DNA of 43,600 nt from an uncultured Muribaculaceae bacterium (GTDB lineage: Bacteria > Bacteroidota > Bacteroidia > Bacteroidales > Muribaculaceae), in contig CAMEPD010000011.1 of NCBI GenBank assembly GCA_945931475.1, positions 1 to 43,600 of the forward strand. Reading direction: 5' to 3'. Shown here piece by piece: positions 1-8,343 of this stretch (position 1 is the first letter of the stretch; every line of letters starts with the position of its first letter). The position numbers and the translations under genes are program-made. A model generated the notes under the pieces. That model was given only the letters and a program-made list of their open reading frames with translations. It had not been told where the DNA came from and made no database searches.

Positions 1-555
1 GATTTTGGCGCGGAGCACACGTGAGCCTTCGTCGAACTCGCCGGCGTTCATGCGCCGGAACAGGTCAAGGTTCTCCTCGACCGAACGCTCGCGGAATGGG
101 CTGTTCTGCCCCGGCTGTGTGGGGGTGCCTTTCTGCTCGGCTATCTGAGCTGAGGTCTGGTCGTCGACGTAGGCTCGACCCTCTTTTATCAACCTGATTG
201 CCAGGTCGTAAAGCTGGGGGAAGTAGTCTGATGCATAGCGCTCGTTCTCGCCCCAGTCGAAACCGAGCCAATGTATGTCGTCGCGGATGGCATCGACATA
301 TTCAGTGTCCTCCTTCACGGGGTTAGTGTCGTCGAAACGCAGGAAGCATTTGCCGCCGAAACGTTCGGCGATCCCGAAGTCCATGCAGATGGCTTTGGCG
401 TGTCCTATATGAAGATAGCCGTTGGGCTCAGGTGGGAATCGTGTCTGCACACGGCCACCGTTCTTGCCCTGGGCCAAATCGTCACTTACAATCTGTTCTA
501 CAAAATTCATGCTTTTCTCCTCAACGGGGAGATCTGCCGGCTTGTTTTCCGCCAT
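1..555 (-). CDS. glnS: Glutaminyl-tRNA synthetase (N-terminal part, cut by window edge)
   Basis: This class I aminoacyl-tRNA synthetase charges tRNA-Gln with glutamine in the cytoplasm. Only the first 185 codons lie in the window; the frame is open to base 1. The translation begins [14 protein letters not shown] and soon gives the class I HIGH signature in the GlnRS form [16 protein letters not shown]. It then gives [14 protein letters not shown] and the [10 protein letters not shown] region of the catalytic Rossmann fold. The Asn after PEP and the DDTNP motif favour GlnRS over GluRS. The ATG at 553-555 is chosen because it lies about 67 bases downstream of a canonical promoter; an internal Met 15 codons later is less likely. 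The KMSKS-like motif and anticodon-binding domains would lie outside the window. Confidence 0.93.
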   Translation of the reverse strand, partial: MAENKPADLPVEEKSMNFVEQIVSDDLAQGKNGGRVQTRFPPEPNGYLHIGHAKAICMDFGIAERFGGKCFLRFDDTNPVKEDTEYVDAIRDDIHWLGFDWGENERYASDYFPQLYDLAIRLIKEGRAYVDDQTSAQIAEQKGTPTQPGQNSPFRERSVEENLDLFRRMNAGEFDEGSRVLRAKI

Positions 556-621
556 AATTTTAGATGAATTGGTATTGATATTGTTTCACCGTATGGCTCA
601 TTGCGAGCCTACGGACTTATT

Positions 622-659
622 TAAAATGCAAAGTTACAATTTTCTGCTCTCTTATCAAA
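622..659 (-). promoter_or_regulatory. Canonical Bacteroidetes promoter for glnS
   Basis: Read on the minus strand, a -33 box TTTG (plus 656-659) is followed by a 19-bp spacer and a -7 box TAACTTTG (plus 629-636). This matches the known Bacteroides consensus TTTG / TAnnTTTG. Transcription would start near 622, giving a leader of about 67 nt before the glnS ATG. The -33 box overlaps the T-run of the neighbouring terminator. Confidence 0.8.
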
Positions 660-704
660 AAATAAAAACCCGGCAAATCCGAATTTATTCAGATTTGCCG
701 GGTT
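652..704 (-). terminator. Rho-independent terminator after rmuC-SDR
   Basis: A perfect 13-bp stem has arms at 667-679 and 692-704 (AACCCGGCAAATC and its complement) and a 12-nt loop. On the minus strand it is followed by a T-rich run (TTTTTATTTTTT). It lies 31 bases downstream of the SDR stop codon and separates that transcript from glnS. Confidence 0.85.
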
Positions 705-735
705 ACTGATGTGAATCGGAGTATATCAGAGGGTT

Positions 736-1500
736 TCAGCCCGCTACGAGTCCGCCGTCGATGAGGTAATGTGAACCGGTGACAAACGACGATGCCGGAG
801 ATGCCAGAAAGTAGACGAGCTCGGCTACTTCGGCCGGCTCCCCTACCCGTCCGCGGGCGTACTGGGCATTCTCCTCGGCCCAGAACTGTTCGGCCGTGCC
901 GCGCCCTTCGCGCTCGTAGCGCTTGAAGAGATTGTCAACCAAAGGAGTGCGTATCGTGCCGGGGCAAACGGCGTTGACTCGGATATTGTCGGGGCCGAGG
1001 TCGATGGCGAGCGAACGGGTAATCTGCCCGAGGGCCCCCTTAGTGAGCCCGTAACCGAAGCTCTGCGGCTTCCCCACGAACCACTGGTCGGAGCAGTTGA
1101 TGACCACGGAGCCGCCGCCGTTTGCGATAAGGTGGGGCACACATTCGCGGATGGTATAGACGGTGCCGAAGATATTGGTGTCAACCATCAGACGCAATTC
1201 TTCGTCGGAGATATTCATCAGTGTGTTCTTGCGATGGATGCCGGCATTGGCGAACACGCTGTCGAGTGTGCCGAAACGGTTCACGGTTGCCTCTACAGCA
1301 CGGTGAATCTCCTCGAGGCTGCGTGTCGAGCCTTCGGTGAACAGTACGGGGGCTTCGGCGCCCAGGCTGTCAATCAGGCCGGTCGCGGCGGGGACGTTGA
1401 TGTCCATGAAACCGACGTTCCACCCTTCGTTGATGAATTTGCGGACGCAGGACTCACCGATGCCGGTAGAGCCACCGGTAATAAATATTGTTCTCTTCAT
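736..1500 (-). CDS. Short-chain dehydrogenase/reductase (SDR) family oxidoreductase
   Basis: This is a 254-residue classical SDR, the usual length for the family, expected to be a soluble NAD(P)H-dependent oxidoreductase. The N-terminus carries the Rossmann cofactor motif TGGSTGIG (residues 8-15). NAG follows in the fourth strand, a Ser in the VINCSDQW strand, and the catalytic YxxxK pair appears as YGLTK. The late motif RVNAVCPGTIRTP and the C-terminal GSHYLIDGG are also typical. An Asp after the second strand (MDINVP) suggests preference for NAD over NADP. The substrate cannot be told from sequence; such enzymes are often annotated as 3-oxoacyl-ACP reductase or sugar dehydrogenase. It starts 11 bases after the rmuC stop, so the two are probably co-transcribed, although no functional link is obvious. 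Confidence 0.9.
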   Translation of the reverse strand: MKRTIFITGGSTGIGESCVRKFINEGWNVGFMDINVPAATGLIDSLGAEAPVLFTEGSTRSLEEIHRAVEATVNRFGTLDSVFANAGIHRKNTLMNISDEELRLMVDTNIFGTVYTIRECVPHLIANGGGSVVINCSDQWFVGKPQSFGYGLTKGALGQITRSLAIDLGPDNIRVNAVCPGTIRTPLVDNLFKRYEREGRGTAEQFWAEENAQYARGRVGEPAEVAELVYFLASPASSFVTGSHYLIDGGLVAG

Positions 1501-1511
1501 AATAAGTCAGA

Positions 1512-2954
1512 TTATTCAGCAAGTTCTTTGGCGTCGGGAGCGTCGTCGGCAACATTGGGTGATTCGATGGCGTCGGGAGCGTCGTCGGCTTCGAAATCCT
1601 CCGGAAGCCGTATCTGTTTCTTGGGTGTCAGGCCCAGTTTCTTCAGTTTCTCGAACTGCGAGATAATGCCACCGCGGCCCGAAAGGCGTGTCTGGGCCAG
1701 TTCAAACGACTTTTGAAGGCGCGTTATGTGTGTTTCGATATCCTTGAACGACTCCATGAATCCGGCCATGCGCGAATAGAGCTCGTTGCCGCGGGCCACA
1801 ATGCGTTCGACGTTCTTCTCCTGGCGGTCGTTCTGCCACAGGTGGTAGACCATACGCAGCATCGTCATTAGGTTTGACGGGGTAATGATGGCCACATGGT
1901 GGGAAAATGCGTACGATACAATGTCGGGCTGGGTGCGCACGGCGGCAAGGAACGACGAATCGGTAGGCATGAACATCATCACGATATCCACGGCGCCCTT
2001 TTCGAGCGACGCATATTCTTTGCGCGCGAGCTCGTCGATATGGCGGCGCACACTCTTGGCGTGATCCTGCAGCAGACGTTCCGATTCCTGCGGGTTGGTG
2101 TCCTGCACGTCGAGGGCCGAGGCGTAGGCGGTGAGCGAGACCTTCGAGTCGATAATCACCGAGCGCTCGTCGGGCAGACTCACCACCACATCGGGCCGGA
2201 ACCGGTTACCTTCGCTATCGGTAGTGCCACTCTGGAGGTAGAACTCATGGTCGCGACGCAGGCCGCTTTCCTCGAGGATATGCTCCAGCACCATTTCGCC
2301 CCAACGTCCCTGAGCGCGGTTATCGCCGCGGAGTGCACGTGTCAGTGTGGCGGCATCCTGGCCGATTCGGTCGGTCTGTTCGCGCATCTGCGCCACAGCC
2401 TGCTCCTGTTGCTGACGGAAGAGCTTCATGGTGCTCTCGAAGGTGTTCTGCAACTCTTTGCGGTTGACCTCCGACGCCGTACGGTTCTCGCCTGCAAGGC
2501 GTTTGAACTCCTCGAACTGACGGCGCACCGGCTCGAGCAACTCATTGATCTGGCGTGAGTTCTGTTCGGCAAGGGCCGTCTGACGCTTGGCGAGCGAATC
2601 AGCTTGCGTGCGTTCAATTTCGCTGCGTAGGGCGGCGAGGCGCTCCTGCCACTGCTTGTCGGCCTGATCGAACTGTCGCTGCATCCGCTCCTCGTCGCTG
2701 CGCCCCTGTGCGAGTACCTCCTCCACACGCGCCTGTGCTGTCGAAAGCTGCTGCGTGAGCCCCGACTTTTCAGCCTCGATGCGAGCCTTCTCGATTTCGA
2801 GTTTCGAGATATTTGAATCAATCTGAGCCTTCGCGTTTTCAAGTTCCGCAACGCGCGGCTGCAGTTGCCGGCGTGCAATCAGCCAGCCGGCTGCAGCTCC
2901 TGAAATCAGGCTTAAAAGAGCAATAAGTGCATATAACATATTTTTAAAAATCAA
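1512..2954 (-). CDS. rmuC: RmuC-family DNA recombination protein
   Basis: RmuC proteins have a membrane anchor, a long coiled coil and a PD-(D/E)XK nuclease-like domain; in E. coli RmuC limits inversion between short inverted repeats. All three parts are visible in this 480-residue protein: an N-terminal membrane segment (about residues 6-26, LYALIALLSLISGAAAGWLI), a coiled coil rich in Glu, Gln, Arg and Ala (about 35-205), and the conserved domain. That domain includes RAQGRWGEMVLEHILEESGL, NRFRPDVVVSLPD and VIIDSKVSL, the last holding the nuclease-type D-x-K element. The C-terminal tail is acidic and contains a duplicated DDAPDA motif encoded by an exact 22-bp repeat at 1529-1550 and 1568-1589. 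The gene precedes the SDR gene by 11 bases. Confidence 0.92.
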   Translation of the reverse strand: MIFKNMLYALIALLSLISGAAAGWLIARRQLQPRVAELENAKAQIDSNISKLEIEKARIEAEKSGLTQQLSTAQARVEEVLAQGRSDEERMQRQFDQADKQWQERLAALRSEIERTQADSLAKRQTALAEQNSRQINELLEPVRRQFEEFKRLAGENRTASEVNRKELQNTFESTMKLFRQQQEQAVAQMREQTDRIGQDAATLTRALRGDNRAQGRWGEMVLEHILEESGLRRDHEFYLQSGTTDSEGNRFRPDVVVSLPDERSVIIDSKVSLTAYASALDVQDTNPQESERLLQDHAKSVRRHIDELARKEYASLEKGAVDIVMMFMPTDSSFLAAVRTQPDIVSYAFSHHVAIITPSNLMTMLRMVYHLWQNDRQEKNVERIVARGNELYSRMAGFMESFKDIETHITRLQKSFELAQTRLSGRGGIISQFEKLKKLGLTPKKQIRLPEDFEADDAPDAIESPNVADDAPDAKELAE

Positions 2955-2957
2955 TAA

Positions 2958-3033
2958 TTAAGAATTAAAAATTAAGAATCGGTCGGTCGGCCATGAGGCC
3001 CAACGATGACAATTCTTAATTTTTAATTCTTAA
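2958..3033. repeat. 22-bp perfect inverted repeat, AT-rich
   Basis: The arms at 2958-2979 (TTAAGAATTAAAAATTAAG then AAT) and 3012-3033 are exact reverse complements across a 32-bp spacer. Each arm is itself built from two ATTAAGAAT-like units. It lies in the 163-bp gap between the Sel1-protein stop (3118) and the rmuC start (2954). It could end the upstream transcript as a hairpin or be a dispersed intergenic repeat. There is no T-run beyond either arm, so simple terminator function is not certain. Confidence 0.75.
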
Positions 3034-3117
3034 GGGGTATCACCCGGTCGGAGGCTCGATGGAGCTGCTGACCGTATTTTTCTTAGTAAGATTTTTATGA
3101 ATCCTGATTTCCGGCAA

Positions 3118-4689
3118 TCAGTCGACCAGTTTCAGGAGAGCGTTTACGGGCGAACTGTAGTCGCCTTTAAGAATCTCCTTGGCGCGGGCCTCGTTCTTAT
3201 CAACACCCCAACCGTTGGTATAGCATTCAGCGAGACGCTTGGCGGCATTGGCGTTGAGGTTGCCCTGCTCCTCTGCGCGGAGGTAGAGAGCGGTGGCGGC
3301 GGCGTAGTCGCGTTCGATAGTGCGGCCTTCGAAGAAGATGTCGCCGAGCGAGCATTCAGCCGGTCCGTAGTTGGCATCGGCAGCCTGATTTAGAAGCTCG
3401 ATAGCCTTGGGCATATCTTTTTCCACGCCTTTGCCGAGTTCGTAGAGAGTGGCGAGCAGATAAGCTGCCTGCGGGTCACCGGCTTTCACACACTCCTGAA
3501 GGAGTTTGGCGCCTTTTTTGGGGTTGTTCTTCTTATAGTTGTTATTGGCGAGGATTGTGCCTTCCATCACTTTGCCGTCGATTACCTTGGCCTTCGAAAC
3601 AGCTTTGAATGATTTGAGCGCGGCTTCAAAATCCTTGGCGTTATACTCCTTCAGACCCTTAAGGTAAACCACGTAGGGAGAATCAGGGATAGAGTCTTTG
3701 ATAAGAGATTTGAACTTGGCCGAGAGTTTGTTTTTGGCGCAAGCCATAGCATAGTAGCGTGTTGCCAGATCGTAGTTGACAGCGACGCCGTCGCCTGTGC
3801 GATAGCATTCACCGAGCTTCCACTGTGCTTCAACCACACCTTTGCCGGCTGCTTTGGCGTACCAGTTGAGTGCCTGCTCCTTATTGGGCATCAGACCGTT
3901 GCCGCTGAAGTAGCAGTTACCGACTTCATACATCGCCTGAGGCATTCCGGCATTGGCGGCTTTGAGCAGGTAGTCGGCACCGGCCTTGGCATCCTTTTTG
4001 ACTCCTCTACCGTCGAGCAGATTCTTGCCGTACCAGTAAGTGCAGGTAATATCGTTCTTGGCAGCTCCTTTGGCGAACCATTTTGAGGCCTCCTTGAAAT
4101 TCTTTTCGTTCTGGTAAATCATGGCCAGGCGGCGCGATGCGTCGACGCTACCCTTTTCGGCTGCTACTGTGTAATACTCTTTGGCGCGATCGAGGCTCTT
4201 TTTGGCGCCCTGGCCGGTTTCGTAGATGAACCCGAGCAGTACGTTGTCGAAAACCACACCCTTCTGGGCGCTCTTTGCCTTATTGGCAAGAAGGCTCTTG
4301 TTGTCCTCCTTAAGCGATTTGATATAGAGTTTGAGAGCGGTGATTGAGTCAGCTTCCACACCGTGGCCCTTCTGGTAACAGAGAGCGAGGTTGCCGATAG
4401 CTTGGGCATTCTCCTGCCTGGCAGCGCGCGAGAACCATTCGGCGGCTTTCTTGTAGTCCTGAGTCTGGCCGTTATCGCCTTTGTAGAACCAGATTCCTAC
4501 TTCGTTCTGTGCAGCCGCGTCACCGGCCTTTGCCTTGTCGGCGATAGCCTGGATGCTGTCGCGTTCGTTGTTGACCGTATTTTCTACGACGGGGGCTTTC
4601 GTCTTCTTTGCCTTGGGGGCCTTGGCTCCGGCGGCTGCGGGGAGCAGAGTTGCAGTGACGATTGCTATGGTGAGAATTGTATTTTTCAT
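3118..4689 (-). CDS. Secreted Sel1-like repeat (SLR) protein, 523 aa
   Basis: An N-terminal signal peptide (MKNTILTIAIVTATLLPAAAGA) sends the protein to the periplasm or outer membrane. Nearly all the rest consists of Sel1-like helical repeats of about 36 residues. They are recognisable by recurring A-x-x-x-LG/G-x-x-Y-x-x-G-x-G-V and A-x-x-W/Y-Y-x-x-A-A elements, for example AMYEVGNCYFSGNGLMPNKEQALNWYAKAAGKG. About ten repeats are visible. SLR proteins are scaffolds that bind other proteins, often in cell-envelope signalling; no catalytic motif is seen. It is the last gene of the minus-strand signalling cluster, 32 bases after the acidic protein gene. A second SLR protein is encoded at 5451-6629, and the kinase carries a related segment at its C-terminus. 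Confidence 0.88.
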   Translation of the reverse strand: MKNTILTIAIVTATLLPAAAGAKAPKAKKTKAPVVENTVNNERDSIQAIADKAKAGDAAAQNEVGIWFYKGDNGQTQDYKKAAEWFSRAARQENAQAIGNLALCYQKGHGVEADSITALKLYIKSLKEDNKSLLANKAKSAQKGVVFDNVLLGFIYETGQGAKKSLDRAKEYYTVAAEKGSVDASRRLAMIYQNEKNFKEASKWFAKGAAKNDITCTYWYGKNLLDGRGVKKDAKAGADYLLKAANAGMPQAMYEVGNCYFSGNGLMPNKEQALNWYAKAAGKGVVEAQWKLGECYRTGDGVAVNYDLATRYYAMACAKNKLSAKFKSLIKDSIPDSPYVVYLKGLKEYNAKDFEAALKSFKAVSKAKVIDGKVMEGTILANNNYKKNNPKKGAKLLQECVKAGDPQAAYLLATLYELGKGVEKDMPKAIELLNQAADANYGPAECSLGDIFFEGRTIERDYAAATALYLRAEEQGNLNANAAKRLAECYTNGWGVDKNEARAKEILKGDYSSPVNALLKLVD

Positions 4690-4721
4690 TGCTGTGTGAT
4701 AATTTCCTGTGAATACTTCGA

Positions 4722-5240
4722 TTAAATGAAATCCATACCTGACACGGGGTCGTCCATTGCCATATCAGAGCCGGCGTCCTCGGCCGGTTCATCGACCGGA
4801 GTATCATCGATAATAATATCACCGGTATCAATTTCGGCTATCAGGTCATCAGTAACTTCGTCAACAGAATTTTCGTTTTCCATCGATGAGATTGGTTCTT
4901 CGTTTTCAACTTCGAGCTCGTCGATTTCAATCTCTACAATATCGTCTTCGATTTCAACTCCGGAATCACCATTTTCGGCGCCCTGTTCGTGGCCCTCATT
5001 ATTGTGGGCGTGACCCTGTGCGTCGGTGTGTGCGGCTGAAGCGTCACCTGCTTCTGCAGTTTCAACTTCGTTCGGGTCATCATCTTCCTTGTTTTCCATA
5101 AAGTGGTCTGCGGCGTATGCTGCACCGGCACCTGTGGCTGCCGAACCGGCCATTGCTGCTACACGGGCAGCTGTGTTACCACCTTTTTTCTTTTTGTCTT
5201 CAGCTTTCTTTGACTGCTGTTCGTTGTTCTTTGTTTCCAT
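4722..5240 (-). CDS. Small acidic protein with Lys-rich N-terminus and Ala/Gly-rich hydrophobic segment
   Basis: I do not recognise a family. The 172-residue protein starts with a charged, Lys-rich stretch (residues 1-21). An Ala/Gly-rich hydrophobic segment follows (about 24-45, AARVAAMAGSAATGAGAAYAA), which may be a membrane or glycine-zipper helix. The remainder is strongly acidic and low in complexity. It resembles the larger acidic protein at 9998-10894 in layout and shares the short motifs EPISS and LIAE. The two are therefore probably diverged paralogues within one cluster. It lies 32 bases upstream of a Sel1-repeat gene and 210 bases after another. No catalytic residues are evident; an adaptor or anchoring role is a guess. 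Confidence 0.75.
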   Translation of the reverse strand: METKNNEQQSKKAEDKKKKGGNTAARVAAMAGSAATGAGAAYAADHFMENKEDDDPNEVETAEAGDASAAHTDAQGHAHNNEGHEQGAENGDSGVEIEDDIVEIEIDELEVENEEPISSMENENSVDEVTDDLIAEIDTGDIIIDDTPVDEPAEDAGSDMAMDDPVSGMDFI

Positions 5241-5450
5241 ATCGTTTTAGTTTTTTGTTTTCTGATTTGAGGTTGTTTACTGTAAAGACGGCGTTTGGAG
5301 CTGAATCTATCACTGCGTTAAAAAAAAATTGAAAAAATTTCATGGTGAAAAGATTTATCATCCAAGGCACGAAGTTATTGAAAAAATTCCTGATTTCCAA
5401 TATATACAGAATATTTTTCATTCAACCGACGCCGTACAGGTGTACAAATA

Positions 5451-6629
5451 TCACGGCATGATGCGGTTGTTGGTCAGCCATTGATAAATTTTCATGGCAT
5501 CGGGGTCACCGAGTGAGGCGGCTTCAGAAACAAGGGCGTCGGCGTGTGCCACATCTATGGCCGTGCCGCGACCGTAACGGTACATCGTGGCGAGTTTGCG
5601 CAGGGCGTCGCATTTTACGTCAACCGGCACTGTGGCCGCATCGTAATTGTCGAGCGTGTACTGATAATTTTCGATGGCTCTCGGGTAATCAATCCGGTCG
5701 CTGTAATAATACGTCGCCAACAGATAGGATGCACGGGGATGTTTTGCGGCCACTCCGGTAAGCAGCCGGGACGCCTTCTCCTTGTCGGGAGTAACGGATT
5801 CGTGTCCTGTCATGAGCCACTGTCCGGCATTGTAAGCCGATGCCTCGTCACCGTAAGCCGCTCCCTTCTCCCAGGAGGCGATTGCAGTCTTGAAATCCGA
5901 GGGTTCATGGATCAGGGCATCCACGAACTGAGCTTTCCCCATAAGGAAGTACAGCCGGCCCATATCGCGGCGCACGGAATCCGGATCGGCAGCGACATTG
6001 CTCCGGGCATCGATGGCCTGTCGGAAGGCGCTGATGGCCCGGCGCGTATCGTCGGCCGACAAAGTGCCCAAAGAGCGTTTCAGATAGCAATTGCCGAGCA
6101 ATTCGTGTTTATCGGCAACGTACTGCTGACGTTCTGTACCCGTAATTGTCTCGGGCTTTGTGGGCTCGAGCAGTTCAATCGCCTTATCGACATTCGCATC
6201 GGCGATTGTTCCCTTCAGGCACATCTCGGCCAGGTGGTACGAGGCCACGAACCGTGTTTCTTCGTCGGTATTTCCGGCGGCCAACGCATTCTCCATATAG
6301 TGCCATCCAAGGAGATTGTCTGTCTCCACTCCCGTGCCCCGGAGGTAGCACTCTCCGACGTATCGGCAGGCCTTCGCCCGTAACGGATTGTCCTGGTTGT
6401 CGGCGGCGAGGCGCATCCAACGGGCCCCTTCGGCCGGATTATCAGAGTAGCCGTTCGCACCTTTCAGATAGTTGAGGGCAAGCACTGTCTGAGCCTCACC
6501 GACGCCTTTCGAAGCGAGTTTCTCGAGTTTCGCGGGTTTCATGCGAGTATAGTCCGTAGCGGCGGATGCCGTCGGAATTGTGAGCGCTATGACCGACAAT
6601 ATCAGTAGATTAAAGAGCAAACGTTTCAT
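5451..6629 (-). CDS. Secreted Sel1-like repeat protein, 392 aa
   Basis: The start chosen is the ATG at 6627-6629, which gives a clean signal peptide (MKRLLFNLLILSVIALTIPTASA). A longer frame opens at 6713, but it would overlap the kinase gene and put 28 non-hydrophobic residues before the signal. The mature part consists of Sel1/TPR-type helical repeats, for example AARWMRLAADNQ, CRYVGECYLRGTGVETDNLLGWHYMENA and YGDEASAYNAGQWLMTG. Such repeats are protein-binding scaffolds. The gene starts 7 bases after the kinase stop, so co-expression with the kinase is very likely. It may interact with the Sel1-like periplasmic end of the kinase; that is inference. Confidence 0.88.
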   Translation of the reverse strand: MKRLLFNLLILSVIALTIPTASAATDYTRMKPAKLEKLASKGVGEAQTVLALNYLKGANGYSDNPAEGARWMRLAADNQDNPLRAKACRYVGECYLRGTGVETDNLLGWHYMENALAAGNTDEETRFVASYHLAEMCLKGTIADANVDKAIELLEPTKPETITGTERQQYVADKHELLGNCYLKRSLGTLSADDTRRAISAFRQAIDARSNVAADPDSVRRDMGRLYFLMGKAQFVDALIHEPSDFKTAIASWEKGAAYGDEASAYNAGQWLMTGHESVTPDKEKASRLLTGVAAKHPRASYLLATYYYSDRIDYPRAIENYQYTLDNYDAATVPVDVKCDALRKLATMYRYGRGTAIDVAHADALVSEAASLGDPDAMKIYQWLTNNRIMP

Positions 6630-6636
6630 GGAATTG

Positions 6637-8289
6637 TCAATTGTCGAAAGGATAACCGCCGTTCTCGCCGTTGTCATAGTAGCCGAGGGTCTTGAGCTGA
6701 TTGGCCACCGCACGGGCTTCGCCTACTCCAACACCGGAGGCTTTCGCTTTACGCACCCAACGGTTGGCTGCGTCACTGTCGTCGCGACTCATACTCATCG
6801 TTGCCAGTTTGGAATATGCCTTGGCATACCCCTTGTTGGCCAGTGCCTCATAATCCTTATATGTGCGCGCTCTGGCGAATTGTGCATCGAGGCTCTCCTC
6901 CTGAGGCTGCTCAGGCTTATTGTCGGCAGCACTCGGTTTCTCGGGCTTGGATTCGTCGGCGGTAGATTTATCAGGTCGGGTCTCTTCCTGTTTTTGGCCA
7001 TTGACTGCGGGAGTTTCTTCACCGGTGGGAGTCGATACGATTACTGAATCAACCTCCTCAGAAACTTCTTTCTCCGGATTGTCAGTCCAGATGGTATCGC
7101 CGTTTTCGTCAATTATGAACGACTGCTCGTCGGGCTGTTGACCCACGGTGGAGTTGCACGACTTTACGGCAAATACACCGATTATACCTGCACAGACCAC
7201 ACCGGCGGCAATAGCTGCCGGAAGGATATAACGCTTCAGATCAATCGGCTTGGCCGGTTGCGGTTCGCGAGGCTTGGCCGGCTTTTTGACATCGATTTTC
7301 TTTGTCTTTTGGTCGTAGGATTTCCTCTTTTTCCCGCCAATGAGAGTGGTTTCATGAGCGTCGTCGCCATCGGCTTCCGAAATATCGATATCCAAGTCAG
7401 CGGCAAGAAGCTCCACCGACTGGGTGCGCTCCTGTTTGTCGCGCTTAAGAGCCTTGATAAGTGCCGACTGAAGGGTTTCGGGCACATCATCGTCAAGTAA
7501 CGACAGTATTTTCTTCGGCGAAATTTCACTCGATTTCGGGGGCCATTTGGCAGTGATAAGGTACAGCATTGTGGCTGCCAGGGCGTAAACATCGGCCTGC
7601 GGCGTGAAGGTCGTAAGACCCTGATACTGCTCGGGCGGAGCGAAGCCGTCGGTACATCCGGCTGCCGTAAGCGTCGAGGTGGCTTTGCCCTTCTTGTCGT
7701 AATGCTTGGCCAGTCCGAAATCTATAATTACCGGACGTACGGCGCCGCTGTCGAGATAGGTCAGGATAATGTTCTCGGGCTTTATGTCGAGGTGCGTTAT
7801 CCGCTTTTCATGCAGGAGTGCCATAGCCTGCAGCAGCGGACGCATCACGCTCTTGGCCTGTTCGGGAGTAAGCGGTTTGTTCTTCTGCCCGCGGATAAAA
7901 TGCAGCAGGTCGTCGCCCTGGATATACTCCATAATATAATAGGCCGTGGAGTTGGTGCGGAACACCTCGTGCACGGTCACGATATTGGGATGCGAAACAT
8001 TCTGGCTGCTCAGGCGCCGGGCCTCGGTGATGAAGTCATCGATACCCGCCTCGATTGTGTCTTTGTTTGTCGGGAAATACGAAATCTGGCAGGTGGCCTC
8101 GCGCAGGCACAGCTCTTTGCGGAAATACTCTTTCATGGCAAAGTGCCGGCCGTCGGAGAGGCGCGTCACCAGGTAGGTTATTCCGAAGCCGCCCTGACCG
8201 AGTACGCTGTCAACCCGGTAGCTGTTGCTTCCGGAGTTGATGACAGCTCCTATAGGGAGCGCTCCAACTATCTTTTTTTCTTCACTCAT
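6637..8289 (-). CDS. Transmembrane Ser/Thr protein kinase (Hanks type) with Sel1-like C-terminal tail
   Basis: The 550-residue protein has a cytoplasmic kinase domain, one membrane helix and an extracytoplasmic tail. Kinase motifs are complete: glycine loop GQGGFG (31-36), Lys53 in FAMKEY, helix-C Glu near 89, HLDIKPEN catalytic loop (166-173), DFG (190-192) and APPE (217-220). The usual HRD arginine is Leu, so this is a non-RD kinase that may not need activation-loop phosphorylation. A Lys/Pro-rich juxtamembrane stretch leads to the membrane helix (about 354-376). The outer part is acidic and Pro/Glu-rich, then ends in a helical segment (ALANKGYAKAYSKLATMS...) resembling one or two Sel1 repeats. 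The ATG at 8287-8289 (MSEEKK) is preferred over an upstream GTG at 8311-8313. A PP2C gene lies just upstream and a Sel1-protein gene 7 bases downstream. Confidence 0.93.
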   Translation of the reverse strand: MSEEKKIVGALPIGAVINSGSNSYRVDSVLGQGGFGITYLVTRLSDGRHFAMKEYFRKELCLREATCQISYFPTNKDTIEAGIDDFITEARRLSSQNVSHPNIVTVHEVFRTNSTAYYIMEYIQGDDLLHFIRGQKNKPLTPEQAKSVMRPLLQAMALLHEKRITHLDIKPENIILTYLDSGAVRPVIIDFGLAKHYDKKGKATSTLTAAGCTDGFAPPEQYQGLTTFTPQADVYALAATMLYLITAKWPPKSSEISPKKILSLLDDDVPETLQSALIKALKRDKQERTQSVELLAADLDIDISEADGDDAHETTLIGGKKRKSYDQKTKKIDVKKPAKPREPQPAKPIDLKRYILPAAIAAGVVCAGIIGVFAVKSCNSTVGQQPDEQSFIIDENGDTIWTDNPEKEVSEEVDSVIVSTPTGEETPAVNGQKQEETRPDKSTADESKPEKPSAADNKPEQPQEESLDAQFARARTYKDYEALANKGYAKAYSKLATMSMSRDDSDAANRWVRKAKASGVGVGEARAVANQLKTLGYYDNGENGGYPFDN

Positions 8290-8343
8290 TATACTGGCAG
8301 GATGATGCCGCACGCCCCCGGAACAGAGGTCTGCGGCATCAGG

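Noticed and set aside
1132-2558. Long plus-strand frames opposite the SDR and rmuC genes
   Set aside because: They lie antisense to strongly supported genes, have no recognisable domains, and reflect the GC-rich third-position bias of the true frames.
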